From: Blattabacterium cuenoti
Lineage (GTDB): Bacteria; Bacteroidota; Bacteroidia; Flavobacteriales; Blattabacteriaceae
NCBI RefSeq assembly: GCF_014251815.1
Contig: NZ_CP059202.1
Span: forward strand, 186,001-250,000
Direction of reading: 5' to 3'
Length of the DNA: 64,000 nucleotides
Within the stretch, counting starts at the first letter, position 1. The number at the start of each line of letters is the position of its first letter. Below are positions 9,191 to 18,281 of the stretch, in pieces. Below the pieces are notes generated by a model that saw only the letters and a program-made list of their open reading frames with translations, did not search any database and was not told the DNA's origin. The position numbers and the translations under genes were made by a program.

Positions 9191-11635
9191 CTAATTATCA
9201 TGCATTATTTTTAATATTTTTTCTACAATATTTTCAACGGAAGGTTTTGAAAAATAATCTCCATCAGATCCATAGGGTGGGCGATGTTCTTGAGCTGTAA
9301 TCGTAATAGGTGGACTATCTAAATAATAATATCCATTTTGTTCTTCTAATACTTTCTGTAATATATAAGCAGAAGCTCCTCCTGGTACATCTTCATCTAT
9401 AATCAACAACCTATTAGTTTTCTGCAAACTTTTAACAATATCTTTCTGTAAATCAAAGGGCAATAAAGATTGAATATCTATTATTTCAGGATCAATGTTA
9501 ATCTTATATAATTCTTCAGCTGCTTCACTAACCACTCTCCATGTAGATCCATAAGTGACTATAGTAATATCTTTTCCTTTCCTAGTTCTTTCTACTATTC
9601 CAATTGGCGTTCTAAATAAACCTAAGTTTTTAGGCAATTTTTCTTTAATTCTGTATCCATTTAGGCATTCAACAACTAAAGCAGGATCATCTCCAGATAA
9701 TAAAGTATTATAAAATCCAGCAGCTTTTACCATATTTCTAGGAACTAACACGAGAATTCCTCTCAAATAATTGATAATTCCACCCATTGGAGAACCAGAA
9801 TGCCATATTCCCTCCAAACGATGTCCTCTCGTCCTAATAATAACAGGAGCTTTTTGTCCTCCTTTTGTTCTGTATTGTAAACACGCTAAATCATCACTCA
9901 TAATTTGCAAAGCATATAAAAGATAATCTATGTATTGAATTTCAACTATAGGACGAAGACCTCTCATAGACAAACCTATTCCTTGTCCAATAATAGTTGA
10001 TTCACGTATTCCTGTATCAAAAACACGAATTTTACCATATTTTTTTTGCAGACCTTCTAATCCTTGATTGACATCTCCTATCTTTCCTACGTCTTCTCCA
10101 AAAATTAAAAGATCAGGATGTAATTCCAACAACTTATCAAAATTTTCTCTTAGTACAATTCTCCCATCTACTTCTTCATAATTATCATGATCATATACAG
10201 GAAAAACTTCTGTTAGTTTTACAGAAGATTTTTCAGAAACACTATATAAATGTGAAGAATAATTCTTTTGTTCTTCATTATATTTTTTATTTATCCATTT
10301 TATCAAACAATCTTTTGAATAAAATTGGGTCTTTGATAAAAGATATGCTGTTTTTCTAGCAATACGGAATATTGATTTTTTTGTAGGATAATTTTTAGTT
10401 GTATCATGTAATTCTCTAATATATCTTTGAATCCATTTTTTTTCCGTACAGTTATCTTGTATTTTGCACAAAAGACTTATTACTTCATTCTTAATTTTTA
10501 TAATAGGTTCTATAAATGCTTTCCAAGCTTTTTCTTTTTCATTTTTAACATATTCTTTAGCTTCTACATCTATTTTATCTAAAGAATGAACATTAGCTAT
10601 TTTATAACTATTTTTTGTATCTATTTTAAATCTAAAACTTAAAATCCAGTCTCTAAATTTTTTGATTCCATCATGATTTATTTCCCATTCTATACGTTCT
10701 TTCGATTTATATCTTTCATGTGAAGAAGAGGTTGAATGTCCTTGAGGTTGTGTTAAATTGGTAACATGTATGACTACAGGAACATGTTCATAACGAGCTA
10801 TTTTATCTGCTTTAATATATGTTTTTGTAAGATCTATGTAATTAGATCCATTAACACGAATAATTTCTATTCCTTTCTCTTTTTGATTTCTCTGAAAACC
10901 AGACAAGATATCGCTAATATTTCGTTTTGAAAATTGATACTTATTTGGAACAGATATTCCATACTCATCATCCCAAATGGATATGATAATTGGTATTTGT
11001 AATACTGAAGCGGCATTCAATGTTTCCCAAAATAATCCTTCAGAAATACTAGCATTCCCAATAGTTCCAAACGCCACCTCATTTCCGTTATGAGAAAATA
11101 TTTTATGTGTTTCTTTTAAATTTTTTAATTTTTTATAAATCTTAGAAGCTTGAGCTAACCCTAATAATCTAGGCATTTGAGACGCTGTAGAAGAGATATC
11201 CGCACTAGAATTTTTTTGTTTAATAAGATTTTTCCAATTTCCATCTTCATTCAAAAAACGTGTTCCAAAATGAGATGTCATCATTCTACCAGACGAAACC
11301 GGCTCTGCTTCTAAGTCTGAATGCGCATATAATTGCGAAAAAAAACTTTTTACAGTTAAAACTCCAATAGCCATCATAAACGTTTGATCTCGATAATATC
11401 CAGATCTATAATCTCCATTTTTAAAAATTTTTGCCATAGCTAATTGAGGAATTTCTTTTCCGTCTCCAAATATTCCAAATTTTGCTCTTCCATTCAAAAC
11501 TTCTTTACGACCTAAAATACTAGTTTCACGACTAATTCGTGCTAATTTGTAATCATTTAAAACCATTCTTTGAAATGAATCAAAATCAGTTTCCTCATCA
11601 TCACAATCACAATGTTTTTTATTGTTGTAATTCAT
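9191..11635 (-). CDS. 2-oxoacid dehydrogenase E1, alpha-beta fusion
   Basis: This is the thiamine-diphosphate E1 component of a 2-oxoacid dehydrogenase complex, which decarboxylates the substrate and acylates the lipoyl group of E2. The 814-residue protein joins an alpha half (TPP motif GNASISEGLFWETLNAAS and WDDEYGISVPN, about residues 192-235) to a beta half from about residue 485 (FGEDVGKIGDVNQG, DTGIRESTIIGQGIG, TYGSTWRVVSEAAEEL). Flavobacterial proteins of this shape are usually labelled branched-chain (2-oxoisovalerate) dehydrogenase. Substrate cannot be fixed from sequence, and 2-oxoglutarate or pyruvate remain possible. A separate PDH E1 beta gene stands at 18345. It is divergent from ndk and monocistronic. 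Confidence 0.88.
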   Translation of the reverse strand: MNYNNKKHCDCDDEETDFDSFQRMVLNDYKLARISRETSILGRKEVLNGRAKFGIFGDGKEIPQLAMAKIFKNGDYRSGYYRDQTFMMAIGVLTVKSFFSQLYAHSDLEAEPVSSGRMMTSHFGTRFLNEDGNWKNLIKQKNSSADISSTASQMPRLLGLAQASKIYKKLKNLKETHKIFSHNGNEVAFGTIGNASISEGLFWETLNAASVLQIPIIISIWDDEYGISVPNKYQFSKRNISDILSGFQRNQKEKGIEIIRVNGSNYIDLTKTYIKADKIARYEHVPVVIHVTNLTQPQGHSTSSSHERYKSKERIEWEINHDGIKKFRDWILSFRFKIDTKNSYKIANVHSLDKIDVEAKEYVKNEKEKAWKAFIEPIIKIKNEVISLLCKIQDNCTEKKWIQRYIRELHDTTKNYPTKKSIFRIARKTAYLLSKTQFYSKDCLIKWINKKYNEEQKNYSSHLYSVSEKSSVKLTEVFPVYDHDNYEEVDGRIVLRENFDKLLELHPDLLIFGEDVGKIGDVNQGLEGLQKKYGKIRVFDTGIRESTIIGQGIGLSMRGLRPIVEIQYIDYLLYALQIMSDDLACLQYRTKGGQKAPVIIRTRGHRLEGIWHSGSPMGGIINYLRGILVLVPRNMVKAAGFYNTLLSGDDPALVVECLNGYRIKEKLPKNLGLFRTPIGIVERTRKGKDITIVTYGSTWRVVSEAAEELYKINIDPEIIDIQSLLPFDLQKDIVKSLQKTNRLLIIDEDVPGGASAYILQKVLEEQNGYYYLDSPPITITAQEHRPPYGSDGDYFSKPSVENIVEKILKIMHDN

Positions 11636-11742
11636 AATCTATTATTTTTTTTGATATGAAAATACAGGAATTTTTATTATATGAATTTCTTTATTTAATT
11701 TTAAAATGTTTTTCAATCGATATAGAAATTATGATTGATCAT

Positions 11743-12177
11743 ATGTTTGGTAAAATCACTCTTTCTATTATAAAACCAGATGCGGTACAAAAAGGGTATA
11801 TTATACCTATACTATCTAAAATTGTTGAGGATGGATTTCATATTTTAGCGATAAAAATGACAAAACTTTCTAAAAAATCAGCTAAAAAATTTTATGCAGA
11901 GCATAAAAAAAAGTTATTTTTTGATTCTTTAGTAAAATTTATGTCTTCTGGACCAATTGTATCTGTTATGCTAGGAAAAAAAAATGCGGTAAGAGATTTT
12001 AGAATTTTAATAGGAGATACAAATCCAGAACATGCAAAAAAAGGAACTATACGAAATTTATATGCTACCTCTTTAGAAAAAAATGCTATACATGGATCTG
12101 ATAGTAATCAAAATGCTTTTAAAGAATGTTTATTCTATTTTTCTAATAGAGAAATTTTTTTAAAAAAAGATTTGTAA
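11743..12177 (+). CDS. ndk: Nucleoside diphosphate kinase
   Basis: Ndk moves the gamma phosphate of ATP to other nucleoside diphosphates through a phospho-histidine, balancing NTP and dNTP pools. From the ATG at 11743 the protein is 144 residues, the family norm, starting MFGKITLSIIKPDAVQKG. The active-site His is in NAIHGSDS near residue 120, and GDTNPEHAKKGTIR precedes it. The frame is open back to an ATG at 11656, but those 29 extra residues are hydrophobic and not NDK-like. ATG 11731 is also possible. Choosing 11743 leaves a 107-bp divergent promoter region against the E1 fusion gene. The lemA gene follows after 18 bp. Confidence 0.95.
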   Translation: MFGKITLSIIKPDAVQKGYIIPILSKIVEDGFHILAIKMTKLSKKSAKKFYAEHKKKLFFDSLVKFMSSGPIVSVMLGKKNAVRDFRILIGDTNPEHAKKGTIRNLYATSLEKNAIHGSDSNQNAFKECLFYFSNREIFLKKDL

Positions 12178-12195
12178 ATAAGAACTCATATCAGT

Positions 12196-12798
12196 ATGAA
12201 AAAAAGTTTTATAATAGCTATTTACTTTGTTTTTATTTTTGTATTCATAACCATATTATGGATAGCTAATACATACAATCATTTAGTCAAACTTAACGAA
12301 AATATTAAAACACAATGGGGTCAATTAGAAAATGTTTATCAACGTAGAGCTGATTTAATTCCAAATTTAGTAAATACAGTCAAAGGATCTGCAAATTTTG
12401 AAAAAGATACATTAAATCAAATTATAAATGCCAGAGCAAAAGCTACTTCCATTTCCATAAATAGAAATGATTTGAATCAAAATCAAATAAATAAATTTCA
12501 ACAAGCTCAAGATCATTTAAATAATTCAATTAGTAGATTGCTCTTAATTGTAGAAAATTATCCTAATCTTAGATCAACACAAAATTTTTACGAATTACAA
12601 AATCAATTAGAAGGGACAGAAAACCGTATCAATGTAGAAAGAAATCGTTTTAATGAAAAGGTCAATAGTTTCAATACTTATAGAAATCAGTTTCCAAAAA
12701 TTATAATTGCAAACTTTTTTTATCAATTTAAAGAAAAAGGATATTTCCAATCTCAAATAGGATCAAATAAGTCTCCAATTATAGATTTTTCTAGCTGA
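12196..12798 (+). CDS. lemA: LemA family protein
   Basis: LemA proteins are small, single-span membrane proteins with a helical cytoplasmic or periplasmic bundle. Their function is not settled. This 200-residue protein has one N-terminal membrane segment (about residues 5-23), then the conserved QWGQLENVYQRRADLIPNLV block, GSANFEKDTLNQIINARAKA, and the RFNEKVNSFNTYRNQFP segment near the C-terminus. The following gene has a TPM domain, a pairing often seen for LemA in Bacteroidota. Retention of both in so small a gene set suggests an envelope role, which is inference. A 12-bp inverted repeat directly follows the stop codon. Confidence 0.93.
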   Translation: MKKSFIIAIYFVFIFVFITILWIANTYNHLVKLNENIKTQWGQLENVYQRRADLIPNLVNTVKGSANFEKDTLNQIINARAKATSISINRNDLNQNQINKFQQAQDHLNNSISRLLLIVENYPNLRSTQNFYELQNQLEGTENRINVERNRFNEKVNSFNTYRNQFPKIIIANFFYQFKEKGYFQSQIGSNKSPIIDFSS

Positions 12799-12837
12799 TA
12801 TTTCATGTTTCGTTTAAAAAAAAATAAACATGAAATA
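12799..12837. repeat. 12-bp inverted repeat after lemA
   Basis: Arms TATTTCATGTTT (12799-12810) and AAACATGAAATA (12826-12837) are perfect complements around a 15-nt A-rich loop. There is no U-run on the plus strand after the second arm, so it is a poor intrinsic terminator. It may stabilise the lemA mRNA 3' end or bind a protein. Confidence 0.4.
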
Positions 12838-12880
12838 ATCAAACAAATTAATTTGAAATAAAGATAATTCAAAAAATATC

Positions 12881-13630
12881 ATGAAAAAAATAATACAGTC
12901 TATTTCTATTATTTTGATTTATTTTTGTTCAAATTTAATACATGGCCAATTTTCTATTCCTGAAATTCCAAAAAAAATATATCCTGTACAGGATTACGCA
13001 GGAGTTTTGTCGAATAAACAAGTAAAAAAATTAAATCAAAAACTTATTTTATATTCTAAAATTACATCAACAGAAATTTTGGTTTCCATTATTCAAGATC
13101 TTCATGGTGAAGATCCCAATTTATTAGCCTCTCGATGGGGTGAAAAATGGAAAATTGGGCGATATCATGAAAATAATGGAATAATTATATTATTATCCAT
13201 TCATGATAGGAAAATATCTATACAAAACGGATACGGAATAGAACCTTATATGACCGATTTTTTAACTATGGAGATTATTGAAAAAATAAAACCTTTTCTA
13301 AAAAAGAATTTTTATTATAAAGCTATAGATTATGGGACTCAAGAAATATTTAAAATATTAAAAGATAAATATAAAAAAAACAAAAAGAAAAAAAATTTTT
13401 CCATATGGAATTTATTAACCAACATTAGTGTTTTTTTTATTATGTTTTTTTTATTTTATTTTTTTTTGATAAAAAAAACAACAAATTCTTCATTATTAAA
13501 TACATTAAATACTTTGTTTGTAACAAATTTTTTATTCAAAAATCAAAATTCTGATCAAAATGAAGACAATTTTGATGGATTTGGAGGAGGGGGAAATTTT
13601 GGTGGAGGAGGGAGTAGTAGTAGTTGGTAA
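12881..13630 (+). CDS. TPM-domain (DUF477/YgcG-like) membrane protein
   Basis: TPM-domain proteins are exported, membrane-anchored proteins of uncertain biochemical role. The plant and cyanobacterial relatives are linked to photosystem II repair and acid phosphatase activity. This 249-residue protein has an N-terminal signal (about residues 1-22, ending near HGQ), the TPM core (VQDYAGVLSNKQ near 37, ILVSIIQDLHGEDP near 66, ENNGIILLLS-like segment, NGYGIEPYMTD near 121), a membrane span near 180-200, and a Gly/Ser-rich tail ending GGGGSSSSW, typical of the family. It follows lemA with an 82-bp gap and ends 2 bp before the convergent valS stop. Confidence 0.88.
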   Translation: MKKIIQSISIILIYFCSNLIHGQFSIPEIPKKIYPVQDYAGVLSNKQVKKLNQKLILYSKITSTEILVSIIQDLHGEDPNLLASRWGEKWKIGRYHENNGIIILLSIHDRKISIQNGYGIEPYMTDFLTMEIIEKIKPFLKKNFYYKAIDYGTQEIFKILKDKYKKNKKKKNFSIWNLLTNISVFFIMFFLFYFFLIKKTTNSSLLNTLNTLFVTNFLFKNQNSDQNEDNFDGFGGGGNFGGGGSSSSW

Positions 13631-13632
13631 CT

Positions 13633-16302
13633 TTATCTTATTTTTTTTAAATATTTTAAATATTCCTTAAGTCTAGCAATTTTATTTAATGTATCATTTT
13701 CTTTTTTTCTTTCCTTTAAAAGTAAATCTTTCGGAACAGAAGTCACATATTTATTGTTAGATAAATTTTTTCTAATAATGGATAATAAATTATGAAAATA
13801 TTGAATTTTATTTTCAATTTTAACCACATCCTTTTTCACTACATCTTTGTTATACTGAAAACAATATCCTTTTTGATCTAAGGATAAAAAAAATTGATCC
13901 TTATCTAATAAAAAAGGAAAAAACGGGATATTTTCAGGTTTTTTTGAAACAGGAATTATTTTATACAAATTAGCCAACTTTAATATAATAGGATTATATT
14001 CTTTTTCTTCTTTTTTTCTTATAGAAAATAAGACAAGACTTTTTTTATAAGAAATATGATTTTGATTTCTAATATTTCGTATTTCAGATATGATTTCTAT
14101 AGCTTTTCCGAAAGAAACTAAAATATCATAATCATAAGATTTGATTTCAGGCCAAGAAGATATAATGAGAGCTTCTTTCGGTTTTCTTTTTTTAAGAATA
14201 TTCCAAATTTCTTCCGAAAGAAAAGGCATATATGGATGTAATAATTTCAATATATTTTCAAAAAATTGAATAACATTTAAATATACCATTTCTGGTATAC
14301 ATTTATCCCCATAAATAGGTTTTATAATTTCAAGAAAATATGAGCAAAAATCACACCAAATAAACTTATATAAAACCATCAATGATTCATTCAATTTATA
14401 TTCTCTAATATATTTTTCAAAAACATTCAAAATATAATAAAAACGATTTTTGAACCACTTAATAGAAAGAAAATAATAATCAGGAATATTATGATTATTT
14501 GTTACTTTCCAACCTTGAATTAAACGAAAAGCATTCCATATTTTATTCGCAAAATTTTTTCCTTGTAAACATATTTTTTCATCAAAATGAAAATCTTTTC
14601 CCGCATGATTTTTAATCATAAGACCTATACGAACAGCATCTGCGCCATATTTATTAATTAAATCTATAGGATTTGGAGAGTTATTTAATGATTTTGATAT
14701 TTTATTATTCTTATAATCTCTAACAATTCCAGTAAAATAAACCCTTTTAAAGGGTTTATAATTCTTTAATAAAAAACCAGACATAATCATACGTGCAATC
14801 CAAAAAAATAATATATCTGAACCTGTTACTATTTCTTCAGTAGGATAATAATAACAAATTTCATGATTATAAGGATGATAAATTCCATCAAATACAGATA
14901 AAGGTAATAACCAAGAAGAAAACCAAGTATCTAAAACATCCGGATCTTGCCATATTTCATTACAATTTAAATGTGTATTCTTACTTTTACATCTTGCTTT
15001 TTCTAATGCTTGACTTAAATTATCCGCTACTACAAAATCATTAAGTTTTTTACCATAATAATAGACAGGAATGCGATGCCCCCACCACAATTGTCTAGAT
15101 ATGTTCCAATCACGAATTTGACTCATCCATTTCAAATAAGTTTTACGAAATTTATTGGGATAAAATTTAATATCTCCATTTTTAACAGCTTCTACAGCAG
15201 GAATAGATATTTTTTTCATCTTTAAAAACCATTGAAGTGATAGTCTTTGTTCAACTACTGATGAAGTACGTTCAGAAAAACCTATTTTGTGATTATATTT
15301 TTCTATATTTTTCAAAACTTCTAACTTATTAAGTTCTTCTATAATTTTTTTTCTTGCTTTAAAACGATCCATTCCTTGATAATGAAGCCCTTTTTCATTT
15401 AAAGTTGCATCTTTATTGAAAACGTTGATTATTTCTAATTTATGTTTATCTGCTATATTTTTATCATGGATGTCATGAGCTGGAGTGATTTTTAAACATC
15501 CAGTTCCAAAATTGGGGTCTACATATGAATCTTGTATAATTGGAATATATCTATTAATTATTGGAATCTTAACGTATTTTCCTTTCAAATGATCATAACG
15601 TTGATCATTTGGATGAAAACAAATAGCTGTATCCCCAAATATAGTTTCTGGACGAGTTGTTGCTACAGTCACATAATTTTCCTCTCCCTTTATTTTATAT
15701 TTTAAATAATAAAGTTCACCAACATGTTCTTTATAGTGTACTTCTTCATCAGAAAGAGTAGTTTGAGCATCTGGATCCCAATTAACGACATGATACCCCC
15801 TATATATATATCCTTCATTATATAAATCGATAAAAACTTTCGTTACAGACTGAGATAATTTTGAACTCATCGTAAATTGAGTACGATTCCAATCACAGGA
15901 ACATCCCAATTTTTTAATTTGATCAAAAATAATGTTTTTATGTTTTTTAGCCCATTCCATAACATGATACAAAAATTTATCTCTTCCCAAAAAAAATTTA
16001 GATAAACCTCTTTTCTTTAAATGATGAACTACTTTCGCTTCTGTAGCAATAGATGCATGATCCGTACCAGGAATCCAACAAGCATTATATCCTTTCATTC
16101 TTGCGTATCTAATTAAAACATCCTGTATAGTATTATTAAGCATATGTCCTATATGAAGAGCTCCAGTTACATTGGGAGGAGGCATTACTATAGTATAAGG
16201 AATCCTATCATCCGGATAAGACGAAAAATAATTTTCCTTCATCCAATAATGATATATCTTTTTCTCTACAGGTTGAGGATCATATTTAATTGGAATATCC
16301 AT
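13633..16302 (-). CDS. valS: Valyl-tRNA synthetase
   Basis: This large class I synthetase charges tRNA-Val and edits misactivated threonine. The 889-residue protein has the HIGH motif in PPNVTGALHIGHMLNN (about residues 42-57), the CP1 editing domain with TTRPETIFGDTAI near 215, the KMSKS loop as NKISKSLNNS near 540, an anticodon-binding helical domain, and a C-terminal coiled-coil arm (residues about 825-889). Length is normal. It is divergent from folA with 33 bp between start codons. In contrast to the ThrRS of this window, the editing domain is fully present. Confidence 0.97.
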   Translation of the reverse strand: MDIPIKYDPQPVEKKIYHYWMKENYFSSYPDDRIPYTIVMPPPNVTGALHIGHMLNNTIQDVLIRYARMKGYNACWIPGTDHASIATEAKVVHHLKKRGLSKFFLGRDKFLYHVMEWAKKHKNIIFDQIKKLGCSCDWNRTQFTMSSKLSQSVTKVFIDLYNEGYIYRGYHVVNWDPDAQTTLSDEEVHYKEHVGELYYLKYKIKGEENYVTVATTRPETIFGDTAICFHPNDQRYDHLKGKYVKIPIINRYIPIIQDSYVDPNFGTGCLKITPAHDIHDKNIADKHKLEIINVFNKDATLNEKGLHYQGMDRFKARKKIIEELNKLEVLKNIEKYNHKIGFSERTSSVVEQRLSLQWFLKMKKISIPAVEAVKNGDIKFYPNKFRKTYLKWMSQIRDWNISRQLWWGHRIPVYYYGKKLNDFVVADNLSQALEKARCKSKNTHLNCNEIWQDPDVLDTWFSSWLLPLSVFDGIYHPYNHEICYYYPTEEIVTGSDILFFWIARMIMSGFLLKNYKPFKRVYFTGIVRDYKNNKISKSLNNSPNPIDLINKYGADAVRIGLMIKNHAGKDFHFDEKICLQGKNFANKIWNAFRLIQGWKVTNNHNIPDYYFLSIKWFKNRFYYILNVFEKYIREYKLNESLMVLYKFIWCDFCSYFLEIIKPIYGDKCIPEMVYLNVIQFFENILKLLHPYMPFLSEEIWNILKKRKPKEALIISSWPEIKSYDYDILVSFGKAIEIISEIRNIRNQNHISYKKSLVLFSIRKKEEKEYNPIILKLANLYKIIPVSKKPENIPFFPFLLDKDQFFLSLDQKGYCFQYNKDVVKKDVVKIENKIQYFHNLLSIIRKNLSNNKYVTSVPKDLLLKERKKENDTLNKIARLKEYLKYLKKIR

Positions 16303-16335
16303 AGATTTAAAAATATAAAAAAAATTGGAATAATC

Positions 16336-16833
16336 ATGAAAATAATTATAATTGCTGCTGTTTCAAAAAATGGATTCATAGGAAAAAACAATCAATTAAT
16401 GTGGCATTTACCCAATGATTTAAAACGTTTTAAAAATCTGACTATAGGGGAAATAGTCCTAATGGGGAGAAAAACTTTTGAATCCATTGGAAAAATACTT
16501 CCAAAAAGAAAAAATATTATACTAACAAGAAATAAAACAAATTTTTTATACTTAAAAAATAAAAAAAATGTAAATGTTATTTCTTCTATAAAAGAAATAG
16601 ATAATTTAACGTATAAAAAAATATTTATAATAGGAGGAGAAAAAACATACGTCTCTACAATCGAAAAAGCACATTCTATAGAACTAACATTAGTTCATAA
16701 AAAATTTTATGGTGATACTAAATTTCCAAACATTGATCCCAAAAAATGGAAAAAAACATATGAATTTTTTTATGAAAAAGATAAAAATCACTTATTTAAC
16801 TACAGTTTTATTAGATACGAAAGAAAGAAATAA
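16336..16833 (+). CDS. folA: Dihydrofolate reductase
   Basis: DHFR reduces dihydrofolate to tetrahydrofolate with NADPH, supplying the cofactor used by FolD and MetF, both encoded nearby. From the ATG at 16336 the protein is 165 residues, the family norm. It shows IIIAAVSKNGFIGKNNQLMWHLPNDLKRFK with the catalytic Asp near 28, LMGRKTFESIG for NADPH, and IIGGEKTYV near 104. The frame extends upstream to 16144 inside the opposite-strand valS, but that extension is not DHFR-like. It ends 1 bp from the convergent DUF151 gene. Confidence 0.96.
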   Translation: MKIIIIAAVSKNGFIGKNNQLMWHLPNDLKRFKNLTIGEIVLMGRKTFESIGKILPKRKNIILTRNKTNFLYLKNKKNVNVISSIKEIDNLTYKKIFIIGGEKTYVSTIEKAHSIELTLVHKKFYGDTKFPNIDPKKWKKTYEFFYEKDKNHLFNYSFIRYERKK

Positions 16834-16834
16834 T

Positions 16835-17485
16835 TCATTCTCTTCTATCTAACTCTTTTTTTATTCGTGCTGCAAGTTCATAACACTCATTAACTACCGC
16901 ATGATTTAATAAAGCATTTAAATCTTTTTCTGTCATATTTTCTAAATCTTGCTGACTCTTTTCCTTAAAAAAAAGAAAACTAGTATTTTCTATTCCTGTT
17001 TCAGAAGTATCATTTTCTTTAGGAAATCCATTCTCAAAATAAATACCAGCTTTATCAAAAATTTCCCTTGTTGTATAAATAGGGGCTTGAAATCTTACTG
17101 CTAAAGCTACGGCATCTGATGTCTTTGAATCTATTCTATGTTCTTTTTTTTCTATTTTATTTCCTTCTTCTCCTACTTCTCCTATGATGTGATCTCCTTC
17201 GAATAAAATATAAGAAAAAAATATTCCATTTATCAGTTTATATATAACTACCGCTTTTAATCTGATATGAAATTCTTTTGCAAAAGAAAAAAATAAATCA
17301 TGTGTAAAAGATCTTGATGTATCTCTTTTCCCTAAAGCATAAGCAATAGACTGTGCTTGCATACTTTCTATAATAATAGGAAGTTTTATTCTTCCAGATT
17401 CTTCTTCAAGTAACAAAACATATATACCTGATTGTATTTGACTTAAGGATATTCCCCGTATAGCTAATTTAATAAATTGATCCAT
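16835..17485 (-). CDS. Bifunctional nuclease-family protein (DUF151) with C-terminal UVR motif
   Basis: The first 140 or so residues match the bifunctional nuclease (BFN/DUF151) domain: LPIIIESMQAQSIAYAL near 35, a hydrophobic core, and the signature segment DSKTSDAVALAVRFQAPIYT near 118. After a linker, residues 180-216 form a UvrB/UvrC (UVR) helix-turn motif (LNALLNHAVVNECYELAARI). This architecture is common in Bacteroidota. The domain was linked to DNase/RNase activity in plants, but the bacterial role is unproven. It is 216 residues, monocistronic, and preceded by a TATATTTG box on its strand. Confidence 0.87.
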   Translation of the reverse strand: MDQFIKLAIRGISLSQIQSGIYVLLLEEESGRIKLPIIIESMQAQSIAYALGKRDTSRSFTHDLFFSFAKEFHIRLKAVVIYKLINGIFFSYILFEGDHIIGEVGEEGNKIEKKEHRIDSKTSDAVALAVRFQAPIYTTREIFDKAGIYFENGFPKENDTSETGIENTSFLFFKEKSQQDLENMTEKDLNALLNHAVVNECYELAARIKKELDRRE

Positions 17486-17520
17486 AGGAGTATATAAATT
17501 ATATTACAAATAACTACTAA

Positions 17521-17541
17521 TCCAAATATACTAAATTTGGA
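17521..17541 (-). promoter_or_regulatory. Candidate promoter of the DUF151 gene inside a 7-bp inverted repeat
   Basis: The minus-strand octamer TATATTTG (17523-17530) lies 38 bp upstream of the DUF151 start, a good -7 position with a leader of about 30 nt. It overlaps the inverted repeat TCCAAAT (17521-17527) and ATTTGGA (17535-17541), spaced by 7 bp. The repeat could be an operator or merely chance symmetry of the box. The 150-bp gap must also hold the promoter for the divergent lipoprotein gene, for which I see no clear box. Confidence 0.45.
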
Positions 17542-17635
17542 AGAATGTTTTTATACTTAGTAAGATAAGGAAATTATAAATTCTATGTAATAATTTTTTT
17601 TATATATTTAATTAATAATATTAAAAATTTTTATT

Positions 17636-18265
17636 ATGAATACTTCTTTTAAATTTTTGATTCCAACAATTTTCATAGCGTTGGGATTTATTATTTCTTG
17701 CAATGATGATGATCTAGCAGGAGAAAAGGTCCCTAACGTAAATCATAATACATCCCCTGCAACTGCAGCCGTCGCTTCACCCCCTCCTATACAACAGCCA
17801 AATCCTACCCCAACAACTAAAGAAGAAGAAGAAGAAGAAGAAAAACCAGATTTTGATATAAATGACATAGATCCAGAAGATATATCCAGAAGAAAAAAAA
17901 ACATAGAAGAGGAAATAAAAAAGTTAGAAGATGAGAGCACAAAACATTTTGATGAATACTATCAATTAGCAGATGTTCAAAAAAGAATTATGGAAGAAAT
18001 GAAAATAAAAAAAATGATTATGAGGTCTAAACCCGTAGGTTCAGAAGCGCAAGCAATAGCTCAAAAAGATTTTGAAGATCAAAAAAAATTGGCTCAAGAC
18101 AAATTAGAACTTATTAAAGAAAAAAATAATATTTTGCATAATATTATTAAAGCTTTAACAAAAGCAAGAGAAGAAAAAAAGGATTTACATAAAAAACAAG
18201 AATATTTTTTAAAAAAACAAAAAAAAGAAAAAGAACAAAAAGAAAAAGAACATAAAAATAATTAA
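17636..18265 (+). CDS. Orphan lipoprotein with Pro-rich linker and charged coiled coil
   Basis: I do not recognise a family. The 209-residue product has a lipoprotein signal (hydrophobic residues 6-20, lipobox IISC with the acylated Cys22). Right after the Cys comes NDDDL, an acidic run like the lipoprotein export signals (for example SDDDD or SDDFE) that send Bacteroidota lipoproteins to the cell surface. Then follow a Pro/Thr/Ala-rich linker (about 38-62), a seven-Glu run, and a Lys/Glu-rich helix to the C-terminus (about 80-209) with strong coiled-coil character. It is a single gene with its own strong terminator. Surface location is inference. It could equally face the periplasm as an Skp-like or structural coil. 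Confidence 0.85.
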   Translation: MNTSFKFLIPTIFIALGFIISCNDDDLAGEKVPNVNHNTSPATAAVASPPPIQQPNPTPTTKEEEEEEEKPDFDINDIDPEDISRRKKNIEEEIKKLEDESTKHFDEYYQLADVQKRIMEEMKIKKMIMRSKPVGSEAQAIAQKDFEDQKKLAQDKLELIKEKNNILHNIIKALTKAREEKKDLHKKQEYFLKKQKKEKEQKEKEHKNN

Positions 18266-18281
18266 TCAAATATTTTAGACT

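Noticed and set aside
11656..11742. N-terminal extension of ndk
   Set aside because: The 29 extra residues are hydrophobic and not part of the Ndk fold. They would also leave no promoter space against the divergent gene.
16144..16335. N-terminal extension of folA
   Set aside because: The extra 64 codons lie opposite the valS start and are unlike DHFR. The ATG at 16336 gives the normal protein.
17743..17940. Minus-strand open frame in the lipoprotein gene
   Set aside because: It gives a Ser/Gly-rich low-complexity product created by the Glu- and Pro-coding runs of the plus-strand gene.
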